The notes below the pieces were generated by a model. That model was not told the DNA's origin and did not search any database. It saw only the letters and a program-made list of their open reading frames with translations. 64,000 nucleotides of DNA from Capitella teleta (taxonomy: Eukaryota > Annelida > Polychaeta > Capitellidae), in NCBI GenBank assembly GCA_000328365.1, contig KB309954.1:2890-66889 (forward strand). The letters run 5' to 3'. The translations under genes were made by a program, and so were the position numbers. Within the stretch, counting starts at the first letter, position 1. Every line of letters starts with the position of its first letter. Below, piece after piece: positions 50,901 through 62,900 of the stretch.

Positions 50901-53900
50901 GACGAGCAGAGAGGTGACCTCGGCAGGGCTTCTTCGGTTTAACGGCGCGATGGTCTTTGAATTATGGGCCTGCACACCTGATAGGCCAATCCTGGGTAAT
51001 TACAATGAATGCAGCATTCGTCAGGCGACCCCACCGCCAGGGCAACCTATATTGGCATTGAGGTTGGGGTTTTATGGGCTGTTGGTCTTTCTTATCTGCT
51101 TCGTCGATACCACAACCCTGAAATTCAAGTAGGGTTGGTATAGCCCTCTATCAACCCTCCGCGCCATACGTCAAACCACCGATCTCTGCAATACATCGAT
51201 CCGTCTCAATCCACGGCGCTTAGTAAGGCAAAACCACTTTGCTGTGTTTGAACCAAAATCCCCAGAATAGCGACCATTTCCGACCTCATATGAGCCCGAA
51301 ACATTCTTTGATTGGGAACGAACGGGGCGGCAGACAGCGAATCAAAGACATCTTCAAGTCATTAGGCCTGTTGCCATTCACAACACGAGTCTTTGTTCGC
51401 TTTGCTGCACACCCGAATTTCATGCAGGCGCCAGGGGGCAACCCTGGTCGACTCCAACACAAGTGATTCCCAGATGTAAACCCAAGCATTTCACGTATTT
51501 TTGACCGCTGTCCGATCGAACTACGATACCCATCGCTCGGTTCTAAAGAAAGCATGCACTCTGAACACAGCAGCAGCATCTTTGCCGTGGGTGCAACGCA
51601 AACCACAGCGCAAGGAGGGCAACACAAGTTCTACTCCTGATGAAGTCGGTCTGTTAGCGGCCACAGGCAACCGGCTCATACAACCTGGCCGTATGTACAC
51701 ACGCTGAGATAAATCAGGCACTAGTTGGGTTGAGGGGGGAGCAGCGATCGGATCAGTGTAGAAGAACAATGTACAAATCACTGAAGGAGATTCGTCAGAA
51801 GAAAAAGGACGATTGTGAAATGAAATCGAAGGAGGTGGGTGATAACGAACTTCTTGTGAATCCTGCGTAGGCGAAGGGTATTATAGGCTGAGGGTGATGT
51901 TAGGCTGCAAGGGCCAAGGAAGAAGTTATGTAAGCAAGAAAGGAAAAGACATCATTCATGAATATCTCCTCTTTTTTTTTTTTTTTTGTAAGTTTTTTTG
52001 TTGTTGTTGGGGTGAATCAATTGAAGCAGAGCTAGCAAAACAAATTCGACCAACTGGTAGAACAATCACATCGACTGACATGGAGAGACGGGAATAGCAG
52101 AGCGAGGCTATTTATTATCGATTTGAGTGATATCTTTAGGATGAGAAAGCGTAGAATGCCCGGCCACCTGTCTTGTAAATGGTGGGATCTATTCATAACT
52201 GCCATCTGCATGATGATCTACCGCGAAGAAATTGAGCCAATCTTGGGAATCGGGGAGCCTTTTCAGAACTTCTGCTGACGTCAAAACTGATTGACAAGAA
52301 CGAGTGATAAGAGGTGCGCGGAAAACAATGCTCTGCTCCACACTCACTCGGCATTCAAACCGTAAACATATGTGGAGATAATATTCAGTTTGGGTGGAGA
52401 CTTCAATTTCAGTATTTACATGGTGAGTCATATTCCAAGGCCACAAGAAACATTCTGATATCTCTTACGATTGATTGTTTATACATGTATGTTGATCAAG
52501 ATGTGAATTTCCACTTTTACTTCCACCAACATTTCACGTTATTAAGTCCAAAGAGGCACAAACACCCTCCGCTCTCAAAGCAAACAACTGACCTATCCCT
52601 CATTGCTCAAAAGTCAAAACATCCCAAGAAACTTCTATAAAAATAAGGAGCTGAAATGTTGTTCATCTTTGTAGAACGCTTGGTTAGCAGACATGATTAC
52701 ATAACTAGTACCACGTGGCTGTCCCAAATTGCCCACACATTGGCTATGTTTTTTATTAGTGCCATTGCAAGGGCGTTGCATCAATTTCCATCCTCGTTTG
52801 AAGAAGAATATTTTTCCTCAGCGTTTTCCATCAGCTTCAATCATTCAATTAGTAAACACAAGAAGCAGCGGAATGAACTCACGGTTTAAAAGCCATTAGA
52901 CTTTGTGTACGCTTCGTAGCAACAGAGGGTCCCCCGTGAGTGTTAATCTAAGTGAGGTCACGGCCTCCTTGATTGACATTGAATCGTCGTCAGGAGACCA
53001 TTGTCAGCACCCACTAACACCCATCTCTTTCGCTTCTTCTTCTTCTCAGGGCAACAAAATGGCGACATCGCCGTCCTCGCAGCTGTCACCGTCATCACCC
53101 AGTGACTGCGGACTGCACCGCGCCGTCGAGCCATACAACCCCCAGCACGACGGCGAAATCCAGCTCACAGTCGGTGACATCCTCATTAACGTTAAAGACC
53201 TCGGAAACGGTTGGACGCTCGGTAAAAACGTCACCCGGGAAGAGGTCGGCATTTTCCCCGCGGGATTCATCGCCCCGATGGCCACTTTCACGCAACCCGC
53301 TCGCCCTGCACCCCCGCCGCCGAGCAACCCTCGTGCGGGCACGGCGGCCGGCAACCCGTCGCAACCACCGCCCCCGTACCCGGGCGGTAAGCGGCGTCAG
53401 AAGGAGGGCACGCCGGTCGCAAGTGCGTCCCCAGCCACAAGGGCCCGTAGAGAGGCTCCTTCAACGCCGACAGGGTCGACGCGGAGGAAGCATTCCAACC
53501 ATGAGATCTACCCGCCACACACTTACCAGAACCAAGAAAGTGCTCTGGAAACCTACCCAGAACCCCCTCCGCCCATCTTCAGTAATTACGAGATCCCAGA
53601 CCACGATGCCCACGACTGTACACCAGGCAGAGCAAGTACGCTGACCCACGGAGCCTGTAACGCTGAGGCCGACTTCACGCCCAGTGAGGTGGAATACAGC
53701 TCCCTTCCTTCGCCAGGCAAGAAGAACAAGAAGCCGCACATGGTGGTAAAGCCGAACCAGGGCAAAGGATCTCCTCCGCAGGAAGGCAGTTCCATCTCGG
53801 AGGAGGACTGCTCGACCACGTGTAGCAGCAGCAACACCCCCACTGGCATGCGACCCCCTCCCCCTCAACCTCCCAAGCGCATGACGCCAACGACACCGCG

Positions 53901-56900
53901 CAGGGAACTGCTGCAACACGCAGCCGTCGCAGCTGCAGCCGTCGCTCCGTGTTGTAGCGACCTGCAGCCGGATGAACAATACCCGTGCACCATGCACGAC
54001 AGATCAACGTCCCCGCGACCACCAGCGACCGTTGGCCCGACGACCTGTTCCCATATGGACACACACCTGGACAATGAGTGCAACGACAACATTCAGACCC
54101 AGAACTCTCCGCACATGACGCCCAAGGAGCGATACGCGGACATCAAGCGCACTTACTACAAGGACTACCGCCCCGCAGTTGACGGCACTCCACCAACACA
54201 GGTCGTTGACCCGGGCTACCCACCGGCCAACACGCGATACAAGCCGATCCTGAAGAACAGGAACCAGCGAGTGGGTGACTCCAAAGGCCAGCACATCACG
54301 TTCAGAGAACCGCCATCGAAAAACAAGTCGGCCCGCTTGACCCTGTCCATTTTGTCCGGCTTGTTGTTCGGTCTGGTGCTATTCTGCTGGATGTTCTTTT
54401 GTCTGGATTACCCTTTGTTCGTGGCGGTCGTGGCTGCAGGCTGTGTCGGCGTCTTGTTGTGCATCATCTTCGCCCTGTCGCGATTGTGTCGCTGCACGGC
54501 GGCGTTGTTGCTGCCGTCAGTGTGCACGACGCGCGGCCGCATCGCCTTCCTCATCCTCATCACCGGCTTCCTCCTCGAAGGGCCGGTCACCAACGTCTAC
54601 CACAACATGGCGGAGGTCTCGCGCTCCATGGCGTGCAGCGCGGAGCAGTCGTACAACCAGACGATGCTGCTGCTCAAACCGTTCGACGCCATGATGGTCC
54701 AGCTCAACAGCACCATCGTCCGCCTGCAACGCTCGTCGCACGAGGTCAGCACTGGGCTCGCTCCTCTCGACGCTGGCCTCGACAAGGTGGAGATGGACAT
54801 TGAGAATGGACATATTCAGCTGAGAGGCACCCAGAAGGTGAGTAAGCAGTTTTCTTATTGAATAATAGAGAGGCGAAAGATGAGGTTAGAACAGTCGATT
54901 TATCAAAGGTCATTAATTGAAAGCGCTGACATGAGACAAAGAGCGAAACAAGCGCAAAGGAATTCTCAGAATGCGGAGAAGCGACATCGTCTCCCACGCT
55001 GCTGCAATGAACACGAAATGAACACCGGAAAAAGCAGAGATTTAACGCACCACTAATGCACTTTAGCAGATTACACGTGCATCTGGAGAACAACACATCA
55101 TGCAAAGGGGAGGGGGTTGGGGCTGTAATCGTCAGAATGAGGCTCAGCATACGTCCATCAAGTGTCCATCAGCCTCGGGATGAAATCGACCCACGCACTC
55201 AGAAGTATTCATGAAGCGAATCTCTCTTCACTCGCACCAGAGCCAACTGTTTGTCGTAAACGCGTAAACTGAGAACAAGTGGCGTTGTTTACTGACGTCG
55301 AAAACATTTCGAACCCTCACAGTCGTAAAATCTGTCCCGCGAAAACCCCCAGGAAAGAAAAAAGCAAGCCACTCAAGGAATTTGCATCAATGGGGTTGAG
55401 CGCGCGAGAGCAGCAGTAGCAGCCAAGTGACTGCATCTTTCATTTGCGCATCTGTGCGTCATGATGAGCAAAGAGATGGAGGCATCGGCATAAACCATCA
55501 GCGAGGCTGAACCCCTGTTGCTATAACAAATGCACGTGGCCCTCTGCTAAGCCCGACAACGCGCTACAATACAAGGCCGCCTGTTTCGCAACCGAGAATG
55601 TGCGATTGATTGTTGCCTGTTGAAAGCCAGAGGACTAATGCTTGCATTGTATGATTGTGAGGAGTGGCTGAACTGTATGCAATACATGTATACCACTATA
55701 CTAATGTACACCAAACATTAATACATGCACTAATGAACGCCATGTTTCCCCATAGACTTGTCGCACGATGGTTGACCAGGCGTACAACTCGTGCTCGTCA
55801 GGCATCCACAGCGCCCAGGAGCAGTGTCAGGGCGTCATGGGCGCCCTGGCCACGGTCTACCACGATGTGCTCGACGTCCTCGAAGCCATCAACCCAGAGA
55901 AATGGGCGTCCAAGACCCAGCAGACGCTGCTTCTCAAAAAGCGTCAGGCGCTGACCAGAGAAGAAGGGTGAGTGAAGATGAGAGAGCAGGTGTAAAGGTC
56001 TATTGAGCCACCAACGGTTTGCTATAATGCGGAATAAACAAACGCTGAGATGGAGGCGGATATAGCATTACTTAGAGGCGGTGAGGGAATGTTTGGGGGT
56101 TTATAATTTTTGTTATAGCATGTGAAGAAGTAGAGTCAGGTGTGCAAAGATCCAATGCCATAAACAGCTCAATCAGTGATTAATCCTTTCACCTGCATCT
56201 TGATATCAAGGAGCAGAATTGCGACGAGAGTTAAGGCAGTTGCTTTTTTTTTTTTTTTTTTGATGTTTCTGGGAGGGTGGCTATGAAGAATGAAGGAGCA
56301 TTCATTGCTGTCTCTCACTCCAGGGGTGAAATTGAAGGCCTGCCTGACATGGAAGCCGACCGAGACATCTGTCAGCCGCTCGATACGACGTCAGTGTGCA
56401 ACGCCTTGAACGATTCGCGGATGCTGTGCCTGCCTTCGTCGTGGGCGGGAGAGGCGATCCAGGACGCCATCAACATGACGCAGAACGCCATGCACAGCCT
56501 GCGAGACACGCTCCAGTTCAGAGTACAGTACGAACCCTACTACAATACGAGGGTGAACGCCTCACGCGTCATCTACGAAATACGACGCAAGGTGCAGCAG
56601 GAGTTCGGTCAGCGGACGGCGTATTTCGAAGAAGTGATCGCTCTGCTGAAGAAGCTCATTCCGGTCGCGTTGATCCTGCTCATCTATGTGTCGTACCTGC
56701 ACATCCGGCACTACATGTGCCGGGACACGTACGACAACGTCTACATCACGGCGCAGTTCCGCGGTCTGGATCAAAAGCGGGCGGAGGTGGCCGGGGACCA
56801 CCTCCTGCCGCTCAAAAAGTACGAGCGCCTTTACTTGGTGAACACTTCCAGTTGCGACCTTTCTGCACCGGAAGACGGTTTGTACAGAACCGGTTTGTGC

Positions 56901-57896
56901 GTGCTGATGCTTCACCTGGGCATCTCGTTCTGCTGTTTCATGTTCGACTTCATCCTCTTTTGGGTGCTCGCTCTGGTCAGGCGCCATGGTCACCCGGAGT
57001 TCGACTTCACCGGCCGCGAAAGCCTCGACTTCGTGGTGACAGGCGAGGGAGTGATCGTGGACCTGCTCAACATCTTTCTGCGCGGCTTCCATCCTGGTCA
57101 CTGGTTCGGCTTCACGGCCAACAACCAAGCCTGTCTGCCAGCGCCACGCTCGCCCTCCCTCAGCAACCTGGTTGTCATATTCGTGCTGTATCTGGCGCTG
57201 CTGCTCAGCGTCCTCCTCAAAGCGTACCTTCTGCGCCTGCGCAACCTGCTCACTGGGTTCTTTTACCCGGAGAGAGAGAAGGCGCGCATCGTGCATCTGT
57301 ACAACGTGATCCTCAACCAGCGAGCGCGGATGACGCATCTCCTGCACCAGAGGGCGAAGATCAGTCACCGCGAGAGGGCGCTGCAAGAGCAGGTCGGCTT
57401 CTGCCACCAGGTGGCGACGCGGTGCGCTCCGTGTCGTCCGTTCCTGTACGACGCGACGCGCTGCCTGGTGTGCGGTTCAGTGGAGGACCAAACATTCCGT
57501 GACTGTGAAACGGAGAGGTGCCAAGGCGTCTACTGCTTTGACTGCTTCGAGGACCTGGGCAACATCTGTCCGCTGTGTTTACAGGGCGACTACAGCGACG
57601 AAGAGGACTACGAGGAGCTGGAGGACGATTTGCAACCGTACTGCCGGTCGAGCAAAATCTACTTGTGAGGAGTTGCAGCAGTATTCGCAAAGACCATGTG
57701 CCAAAACACTGTACATTACACGCAATGATAATAGGGTAGACTTCTTATTCTCTTCAATCTCAGTTCTTCTATTACGGCAATCGTCAAAGCAATAATATGT
57801 GACCAAAGCTAATGTTGTCAACTTGTTCATTTTCTTCGTTATACTCGCGGTTTCTTTAATTCGTTTCTTGTGTGAATCACGTGTTTGTGTGTGTTG

Positions 57897-57931
<35 letters not shown>

Positions 57932-59970
57932 GCATCGTTTTCTTTCTTCTCGTGAGTGGAAGGAAGGTTCAGCCGGTTGTATACATTTCTCCCTTATTAT
58001 GATTATACGTCATATTATATAATTATAATAATTAATAAAAATACAACATTGTACATATCTTGGAAATAAAATAATAAAGCATTTTGACTGTGTTCATGTG
58101 GAAATGGCCGATGCAAATGACGTCAGACGCCAGTTCACGATTTATTAAAATGTATTGAATATTGAAACTATTTTATAACCAAATGATATATGATGGTACA
58201 TGATATGCAGTCATGGTCATATATACACTCAGCATTTAAATAAAACGATCAAGCAACACCTCAGGCCAAGCACTCGGCGGCAGCCAATGCATCTGCTCAT
58301 TGCGTATTTCATTAATTCATTAAATCACATCTGACCCCTAAAAAGTCAATATTAGCAACAAGACCGTTTCAGTTGCATCTGAACTAGTTCCACGACATGT
58401 AACCGATGATTCTCCTGAATCATTTCTTGCTCGGATGAGAACAAAGCTAAAGTCTGGTAATCAACGGACAAACACGCTCCGTGCTGAATACTGCATTTAT
58501 CAATGTTTACGAATGGTTAGATCCAAGGCCACTTTAGGCGCAGGTTGGTGCAGGTGGCCTCCGCTCAGAACAGTCAACACGCGCTTCTCAACAAAATGAA
58601 AGGAATACTAGTAGCCATACCAACCCATAACTTCTAAAATCCCATGTAAATCGTTTTAGTACGGATTTAATGCGCTCACTTCGCCTATACATGAATATTA
58701 TATCTGCATACGCGCGCAAGGGAATGGAAGTAGCTTCCGTCGCGGCGACACAGTTGGTAGCCTCGCTTTATTATGTACATGTACTCAGTACAACCGTGTC
58801 ATTTGTAATTATAAAAATATGTAATTCTAGCGTAGATAAACTAACATCTGCTATATTCATCCAGTCTTCTATTAGTCATTTACGGAGTCATGATCTGACT
58901 GTAATCACATCACGTGTGACAGACATATAGCAGCAACCAGAGTGTTGAAGAGGCGGACCCAGCCAAATGTGAGTCATAACGTCACTGAAGTCGGCCAAAT
59001 CGCTGTACATGAGCTATGTGAGTCATAACGCAATAGAGAATATCAGAATGCACGAGTGCTGAATCAATAAACTTAAGTACTTTACCACTGTGTACCACTT
59101 TCCACACACGTTCAAGTTAAAAAATAAGAGCCTATAATTACTGAGTTATGTAGTACAATAAGTATATGTACACTTGTAGTGAGTATACGTCGTGAAGTCA
59201 TGTAGTAATAATAATGTAGTGTATCTAACTGTGAAAACGAATGTATACCGCACACGTAATTATAAGTAAACATTTGCAGCAATTTAAATTAATGTTTCAA
59301 TGAGTGTATAATTTAACATATAGCCTACTAAACCTAGAAACATATACTAGTGTATGTACATACACCTGCCTGCAAAGTTCAAAGTTCAAAAAAAAAAAAT
59401 TCTTAAATAGTCACATCTCGTAAACACAGCCTCCTCAAATTCACATGAAAACGGCAAGATAAACAAACAGGATTACACAACCAATTTTCAGTGGCACAGG
59501 AGGGAACTGAGGCCGGAATACTTCAAATAACGAGGTCTGAACAGTAGCATTAGTTCCGTTTTCTCCTGAAATGCACCCGATGAACTACTAAGTAATAGAT
59601 TATAAACTACATGGGCCACTACGGAGGAAAATACATTTCACTTCAGAAACTTAGGTGTTTATAATGAAGTACATCGAAACAAGCATCATCATTTCACGTC
59701 AACTATGGGGATTGGGGAATCATAATGCAAACAGAAATCATAACGCACCTTCTTCCTGGTTAAGCTGTTGTACAACTTGAGACCGCATTCTTGGCCATCA
59801 CCGGCCGGAGGACTCCACGCCGGCTGCGTGCGCTTGCTCTTGCCCTCTGCAAACAAAAGCAAAATGATGCAAAATCGCCAATGTAAATAGGATTTTTAAA
59901 GCAAAACAAAAAAGGTCGATGTTTCAGATTTACCAGGAGATTCGTCGAAGTAGCCTTCGAAATACGCCAT
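32919..59970 (-). CDS. CARS1: Cysteinyl-tRNA synthetase, cytosolic
   Basis: A class I aminoacyl-tRNA synthetase that charges tRNA-Cys in the cytosol. 21 exons, minus strand: 59970-59934, 59846-59749, 43825-43737, 43683-43587, 43034-42936, 35556-35416, 35364-35224, 35144-35056, 35006-34885, 34835-34723, 34673-34545, 34494-34261, 34210-34110, 34059-34019, 33962-33814, 33765-33697, 33640-33559, 33506-33358, 33305-33246, 33193-33110, 33056-32919. Phases agree throughout: 753 aa (human about 748). Seen: QPAWSPPAG near the N-terminus, zinc-ligand Cys61 in [12 protein letters not shown]-type HMGH (70-73), GWHIECS and [10 protein letters not shown] zinc ligands, KMSKS (409-413), and the charged C-terminal tail ending in a GMPTHD and KGQLKKL segment as in animal enzymes. 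Exons 6-21 are packed with small introns (the longest a few hundred bp). Intron 2 is 15.9 kb and holds the antisense SH3-DCST gene; intron 5 is 7.4 kb. Confidence 0.96.
35585..35650 (+). repeat. tRNA-derived SINE head in CARS1 intron 5
   Basis: Box A TGGCTCAGCGGATAG (35589-35603) is followed by a box B-like AGTCGAACGG (35623-35632). The spacing of about 20 bases is tRNA-like but short. It is antisense to CARS1, just upstream of its exon 6 acceptor. Confidence 0.5.
35660..39460. other. CARS1 intron 5, left part, with a GC-rich block
   Basis: A block at about 35800-37750 is visibly richer in G, C and CpG than the rest of the intron and carries many overlapping short frames. None has convincing splice ends or a family match. 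It may be regulatory. From 37750 to 39460 the sequence returns to AT-rich spacer. Confidence 0.35.
39470..39950. mobile_element. TTAA-type MITE, diverged copy 2
   Basis: This segment follows the 2989-3434 element block by block: AGAGGAGCTCTTGGTTGTTC at the left, GAGGTTTAAAAT, TCTCCTAT, ATGGGAGCCG, AAAGAAATC, TCTTGAATTTTATTCACA, then GATCTAAAGAGGTTC and ATGAACAGG at the right. The right terminal repeat is eroded, so this copy is older than copy 1. It lies in CARS1 intron 5. Confidence 0.65.
39951..42935. other. CARS1 intron 5, right part
   Basis: No gene is supported. AATTCTTGACCGC occurs twice (about 41161 and 41310). Frames around 42410-42750 are moderately long but unrecognised and lack splice context. 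Confidence 0.4.
43838..44640. other. CARS1 intron 2, right after exon 3
   Basis: Intronic sequence of mixed composition. No gene, RNA or repeat is recognised. Confidence 0.4.
44690..44827 (-). other. Exon-like minus-strand segment in CARS1 intron 2
   Basis: After an acceptor-like GTTAATCAG, a 45-codon open stretch reads [20 protein letters not shown], then [18 protein letters not shown], and ends at a donor-like CGAG/GTTTTT. The composition is protein-like. The family is not recognised, and no partner exons are found. Confidence 0.3.
45976..46155 (+). other. Exon-like plus-strand segment in CARS1 intron 2
   Basis: After an acceptor-like ATAAACAG the frame reads [10 protein letters not shown] and later [32 protein letters not shown], and ends at a strong donor, AAT/GTGAGTGA. 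It lies on the same strand as the nested DCST-type gene, 7 kb upstream. It could be an exon of an unknown gene. The opposite strand is also open here, so chance cannot be excluded. Confidence 0.3.
46160..53049. other. CARS1 intron 2 interior, no confident gene
   Basis: Mixed spacer. A GC-balanced stretch at about 50290-51300 carries frames on both strands without a recognisable family. T runs occur near 51970-51985. A pyrimidine tract followed by CAG at 53036-53049 is a good splice acceptor for the next gene, so a 5' noncoding exon of that gene may lie here. Confidence 0.4.
53059..57668 (+). CDS. SH3-domain DC-STAMP family protein (DCST1/DCST2-like)
   Basis: A polytopic membrane protein of the DCST family, whose members (mouse DCST1/2, fly Sneaky, worm SPE-42) act in sperm for fertilisation. 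Exons 53059-54837, 55756-55967 and 56324-57668 join in phase: 1111 aa. Residues about 19-75 form an SH3 domain: AVEPYNP (ALYDY position), [31 protein letters not shown] Pro/Ser/Thr-rich linker with PPPP motifs follows to about 420. Membrane segments lie at about 428-448, 451-473, 495-513, 775-791, 854-882 and 945-967. The third is followed by [10 protein letters not shown], a family hallmark. A C-terminal RING-like C4C4 module uses Cys 1044, 1047, 1058, 1063, 1068, 1071, 1079 and 1082; an acidic tail follows. SH3 and the first three membrane segments share one uninterrupted exon. The start is the first in-frame ATG, in AAAATGG context, 9 bases after an acceptor. Whether it is closer to DCST1 or DCST2 is not resolved. 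Confidence 0.92.
57669..58090 (+). other. 3' untranslated region of the SH3-DCST gene
   Basis: This is presumed from AATAAA at 58065-58070, about 400 bases after the stop. It includes a (TTA)11 microsatellite at 57898-57930. Confidence 0.5.
58091..58374. other. CARS1 intron 2 spacer
   Basis: AT-rich, with no feature recognised. Confidence 0.4.
58375..58435 (+). repeat. Interspersed repeat R3, copy 3
   Basis: CATCTGAACTAGTTCCACGA and the following GTAACCGATGATT match the copies at 30610 and 17465. It lies in CARS1 intron 2. Confidence 0.6.
58436..59748. other. CARS1 intron 2, end next to exon 2
   Basis: No gene is seen. The stretch holds GTATAC- and TACATGTA-rich spacer and a short A run near 59389. 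Confidence 0.4.
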
Positions 59971-62900
59971 CGTGGAATATAGGCGGGATTCGCAGGCAGA
60001 GGACCTTTATAGGGAACGATTCATGATGCAAGAATTCGCAAAAGGCTGACGGCTCATATTATTATGCAACGGTTATTGGCAGTCAGCGGTGGTTTTCTTG
60101 GACAACCAGTTGAATTATGCAATAAGGAAAACTTGTACTTTCGTTTTCTTAGTCAGAGCAGTTCAACTACCAGTGCATAAATTTACCGTAATTATCATCG
60201 GAAATTAAATGTACTCAAGACTGTTGGCAATGGACTAATCGAAAATTCTGAATATTTGCATGAATTTAGAGTGGATGTGATAAAAAAATGTGAGACATTC
60301 TGCTGATGTCAGCAATTCCTGTTCCGTCGCATTGCATCAGAAATTCAGAATACGCCTAGTCAGCATTTCTGCAAAATAGTGCAACACTGTTGGGAAAAGA
60401 TTACTCACAACTAAACCCTCGTACCCGTACTGAAACATTGTGCCTAATAGCAGCTTCTATGAACCTATATTATATTATATCATTTCTATGTGAGGCATTT
60501 ACAATTGTCTTAAGTGTCTTTACACTCTAAGGGCTTAAACTGATGCTGCCAGATATGAAACCCAGAATGGGGGAAGCCGGGGAAGGGAGGGGGGGGGGCG
60601 GAGTTCAATCTGCTCTCCATGAGAAATACGTGTTCGGGTGTATTTGATAAATTATGATACAGCCAGCTTCAACAAGAGAGAGATCAATTCCTCATCCCAA
60701 TTACATCCACATTAGGATTGACAAATTTCAACTGCTGTGTCAAATCGTCAATTCACCAGAACTAATATAGCAAACAATTCGCTCCTTGCATGGGCAATTG
60801 CAATCACTTGGTATTAATTATTCCCTCTTCCGGGTGTTTGATCAAATAGATCCAAAACAAATTTCCACTGCCGATCAATAGAATATTATCTTATCTTATC
60901 AAACACATTTCCTAATAAAGGCCTCGATTAGGAGAACTTCTTTTACGTATATTGAGAGCCTAGCAGTGTAAACACTGAATCAGATTAACAGCTTCAATGA
61001 GGTCATTAGGTTCAACTTCCAAGTTAAATCAAGAGAGCAAATAGAGTTGAGTGCAAATTAAAACAACCGGTAATGATATGCACAAAATCAAGTGTACTTC
61101 AGGAGTTCTGTGTCTTCCACCAACACTTGTATTTACAACGCAACGATAGCAACATAACACTTCTGACAAGAATCCTCAAAAGGGAAAAGTACTCAAAGAA
61201 GTGGAGAGGCGGAGGAGGGTAGGGGGTTGGGGGAATGGAAGGAGTAGGGACCTCCTCACCATGAGCTTGGAGGTTCATGTTGATCAAATACTGTCTTTTC
61301 CACAAGCATCTCTTTTTCGCATTGATTATCACTCAACCACAGCCAAAGCTTAATTAGGGTACTAGTAGTACACGTAACATAGTACGTTGTTTTGTTTTCT
61401 AAAATCAGCATTGAATTATTGGCTGAATTATGAGTATGCATGGAATATAGGATAGATTGCATGAAGTAATTTGTCCTTTCACTTTTATTTGAAGGACAAA
61501 AAAGTGAGGAAGAGGGTTACATAGCACAAGCCAATACATGTGTATGCAGAATGAATTCTAGCGGATGCAATCGGAGAGTGATTCCTTTGTCATTATGTTA
61601 TTGGCAACCTAGCAGCAAAACCGTCTGCATGTTAAACAAAAATTCCCATAATTGCAGCCATTAACCAATATTCGTATTGAAAGTAATGGTCGTGTATACC
61701 ATGCAGTGAAATTAGTCACCCTATCTTATGTCTATAAACGTCAATTTGTTCAGAATAATACAATTGTAATAGTTCTTTATGGAGTTTCGACATTAATAAA
61801 TTTGTTACAATTACCGGTATACAGAAAAATGGTGCTTCTGTAGAATAACATAACAAAATGTGATTCAGCAAATAAATTAATAACACCAAACATATTAATT
61901 ACCAATTCTGAACTCAGATATCAGTGATTAATTTTCTAATTATGTGAATATGATAAATTGTGAGTAATAATTGTAAGTTAGCAAAATTTTTGTTTCAAAC
62001 TTTTATAAACAAATTGAGTAGCAACTTTGACAGGCTAAAGGCTACTGCACAGACGTTTCATCCGTTTGTTGAAATTTTGATCCCATGGCATGGCATTTTT
62101 TTCATGCTACAACAACTGACATGATTACCTGATACACTGAGGAGGAGGTTAGGTTTCAATTTATGATTCTGAATACTTGGATCCCGTCACTTCTCTTGCA
62201 TCATTCCAGGAAGAATTCTTGGCCTCTTCCTACCTGCCATTCAATGGTCTGTTGCCTCGCACTCTCTTCTTTGAACAATTACCGGTCGATCTTGATCATG
62301 TTCATTACGCTATTAAATTTTCAGTTCAATCAGTGTCTTTTAAATAATCCTTTTGCATCTAAATTGAAAAAAAAAAATGGAATTTCTATAATCCTGTGAA
62401 ATTTGATAAAGTAATGGCTTTGCAATGACGTGTTAAAATTTAGTTTAGGGTCAAATGTCAATGTTCATAATTTCATTTTTGATTGAGTATACCCAAACAC
62501 AAAGATATTGCTAAAATAGTGAATGATCTTAAACTTCTGCTGATTGAAGGGGCACAGTCAAACATGTCAATTAATATAACCAGATCTTCCTACAAAATAT
62601 TGTCGCACACATGCATCAGCCAAGCGGCCTACTACTTTAAAAACCTTTGTATCATCCATCAAGAGAGCACAAATAATTTGATAATATATTAATGAAAAAA
62701 AAAGTTGATCTTAAGAACTTATCCCTGTGGTATTCAGTAATCTTTTGGGTGGAACAGAAACAAGTACAGTGCATTATTCCAAGTAAACTTAATTAGAGCT
62801 GGGCGAATAATGCTTCAACACAGGTACACAGATAACGGATATCCTTGTTTATAAGCTTGTTTGCCTTTCGATTTCACAGAGGTGAATTCCTTATCAGCAT

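Noticed and set aside
50290-51300. Possible organelle or rRNA insertion, suggested by the balanced composition
   Set aside because: No recognisable rRNA core motif or organelle protein was found on either strand.
52903-53058. An N-terminal extension of the SH3-DCST frame upstream of 53059
   Set aside because: The extension has no ATG, and a good splice acceptor ends at 53049, so it is read as intron or untranslated sequence.
53095-57407. Long frames on other strands and frames across the SH3-DCST exons
   Set aside because: They are by-products of the GC-rich coding sequence. Only the reported frame has domains, splice phase and membrane segments.
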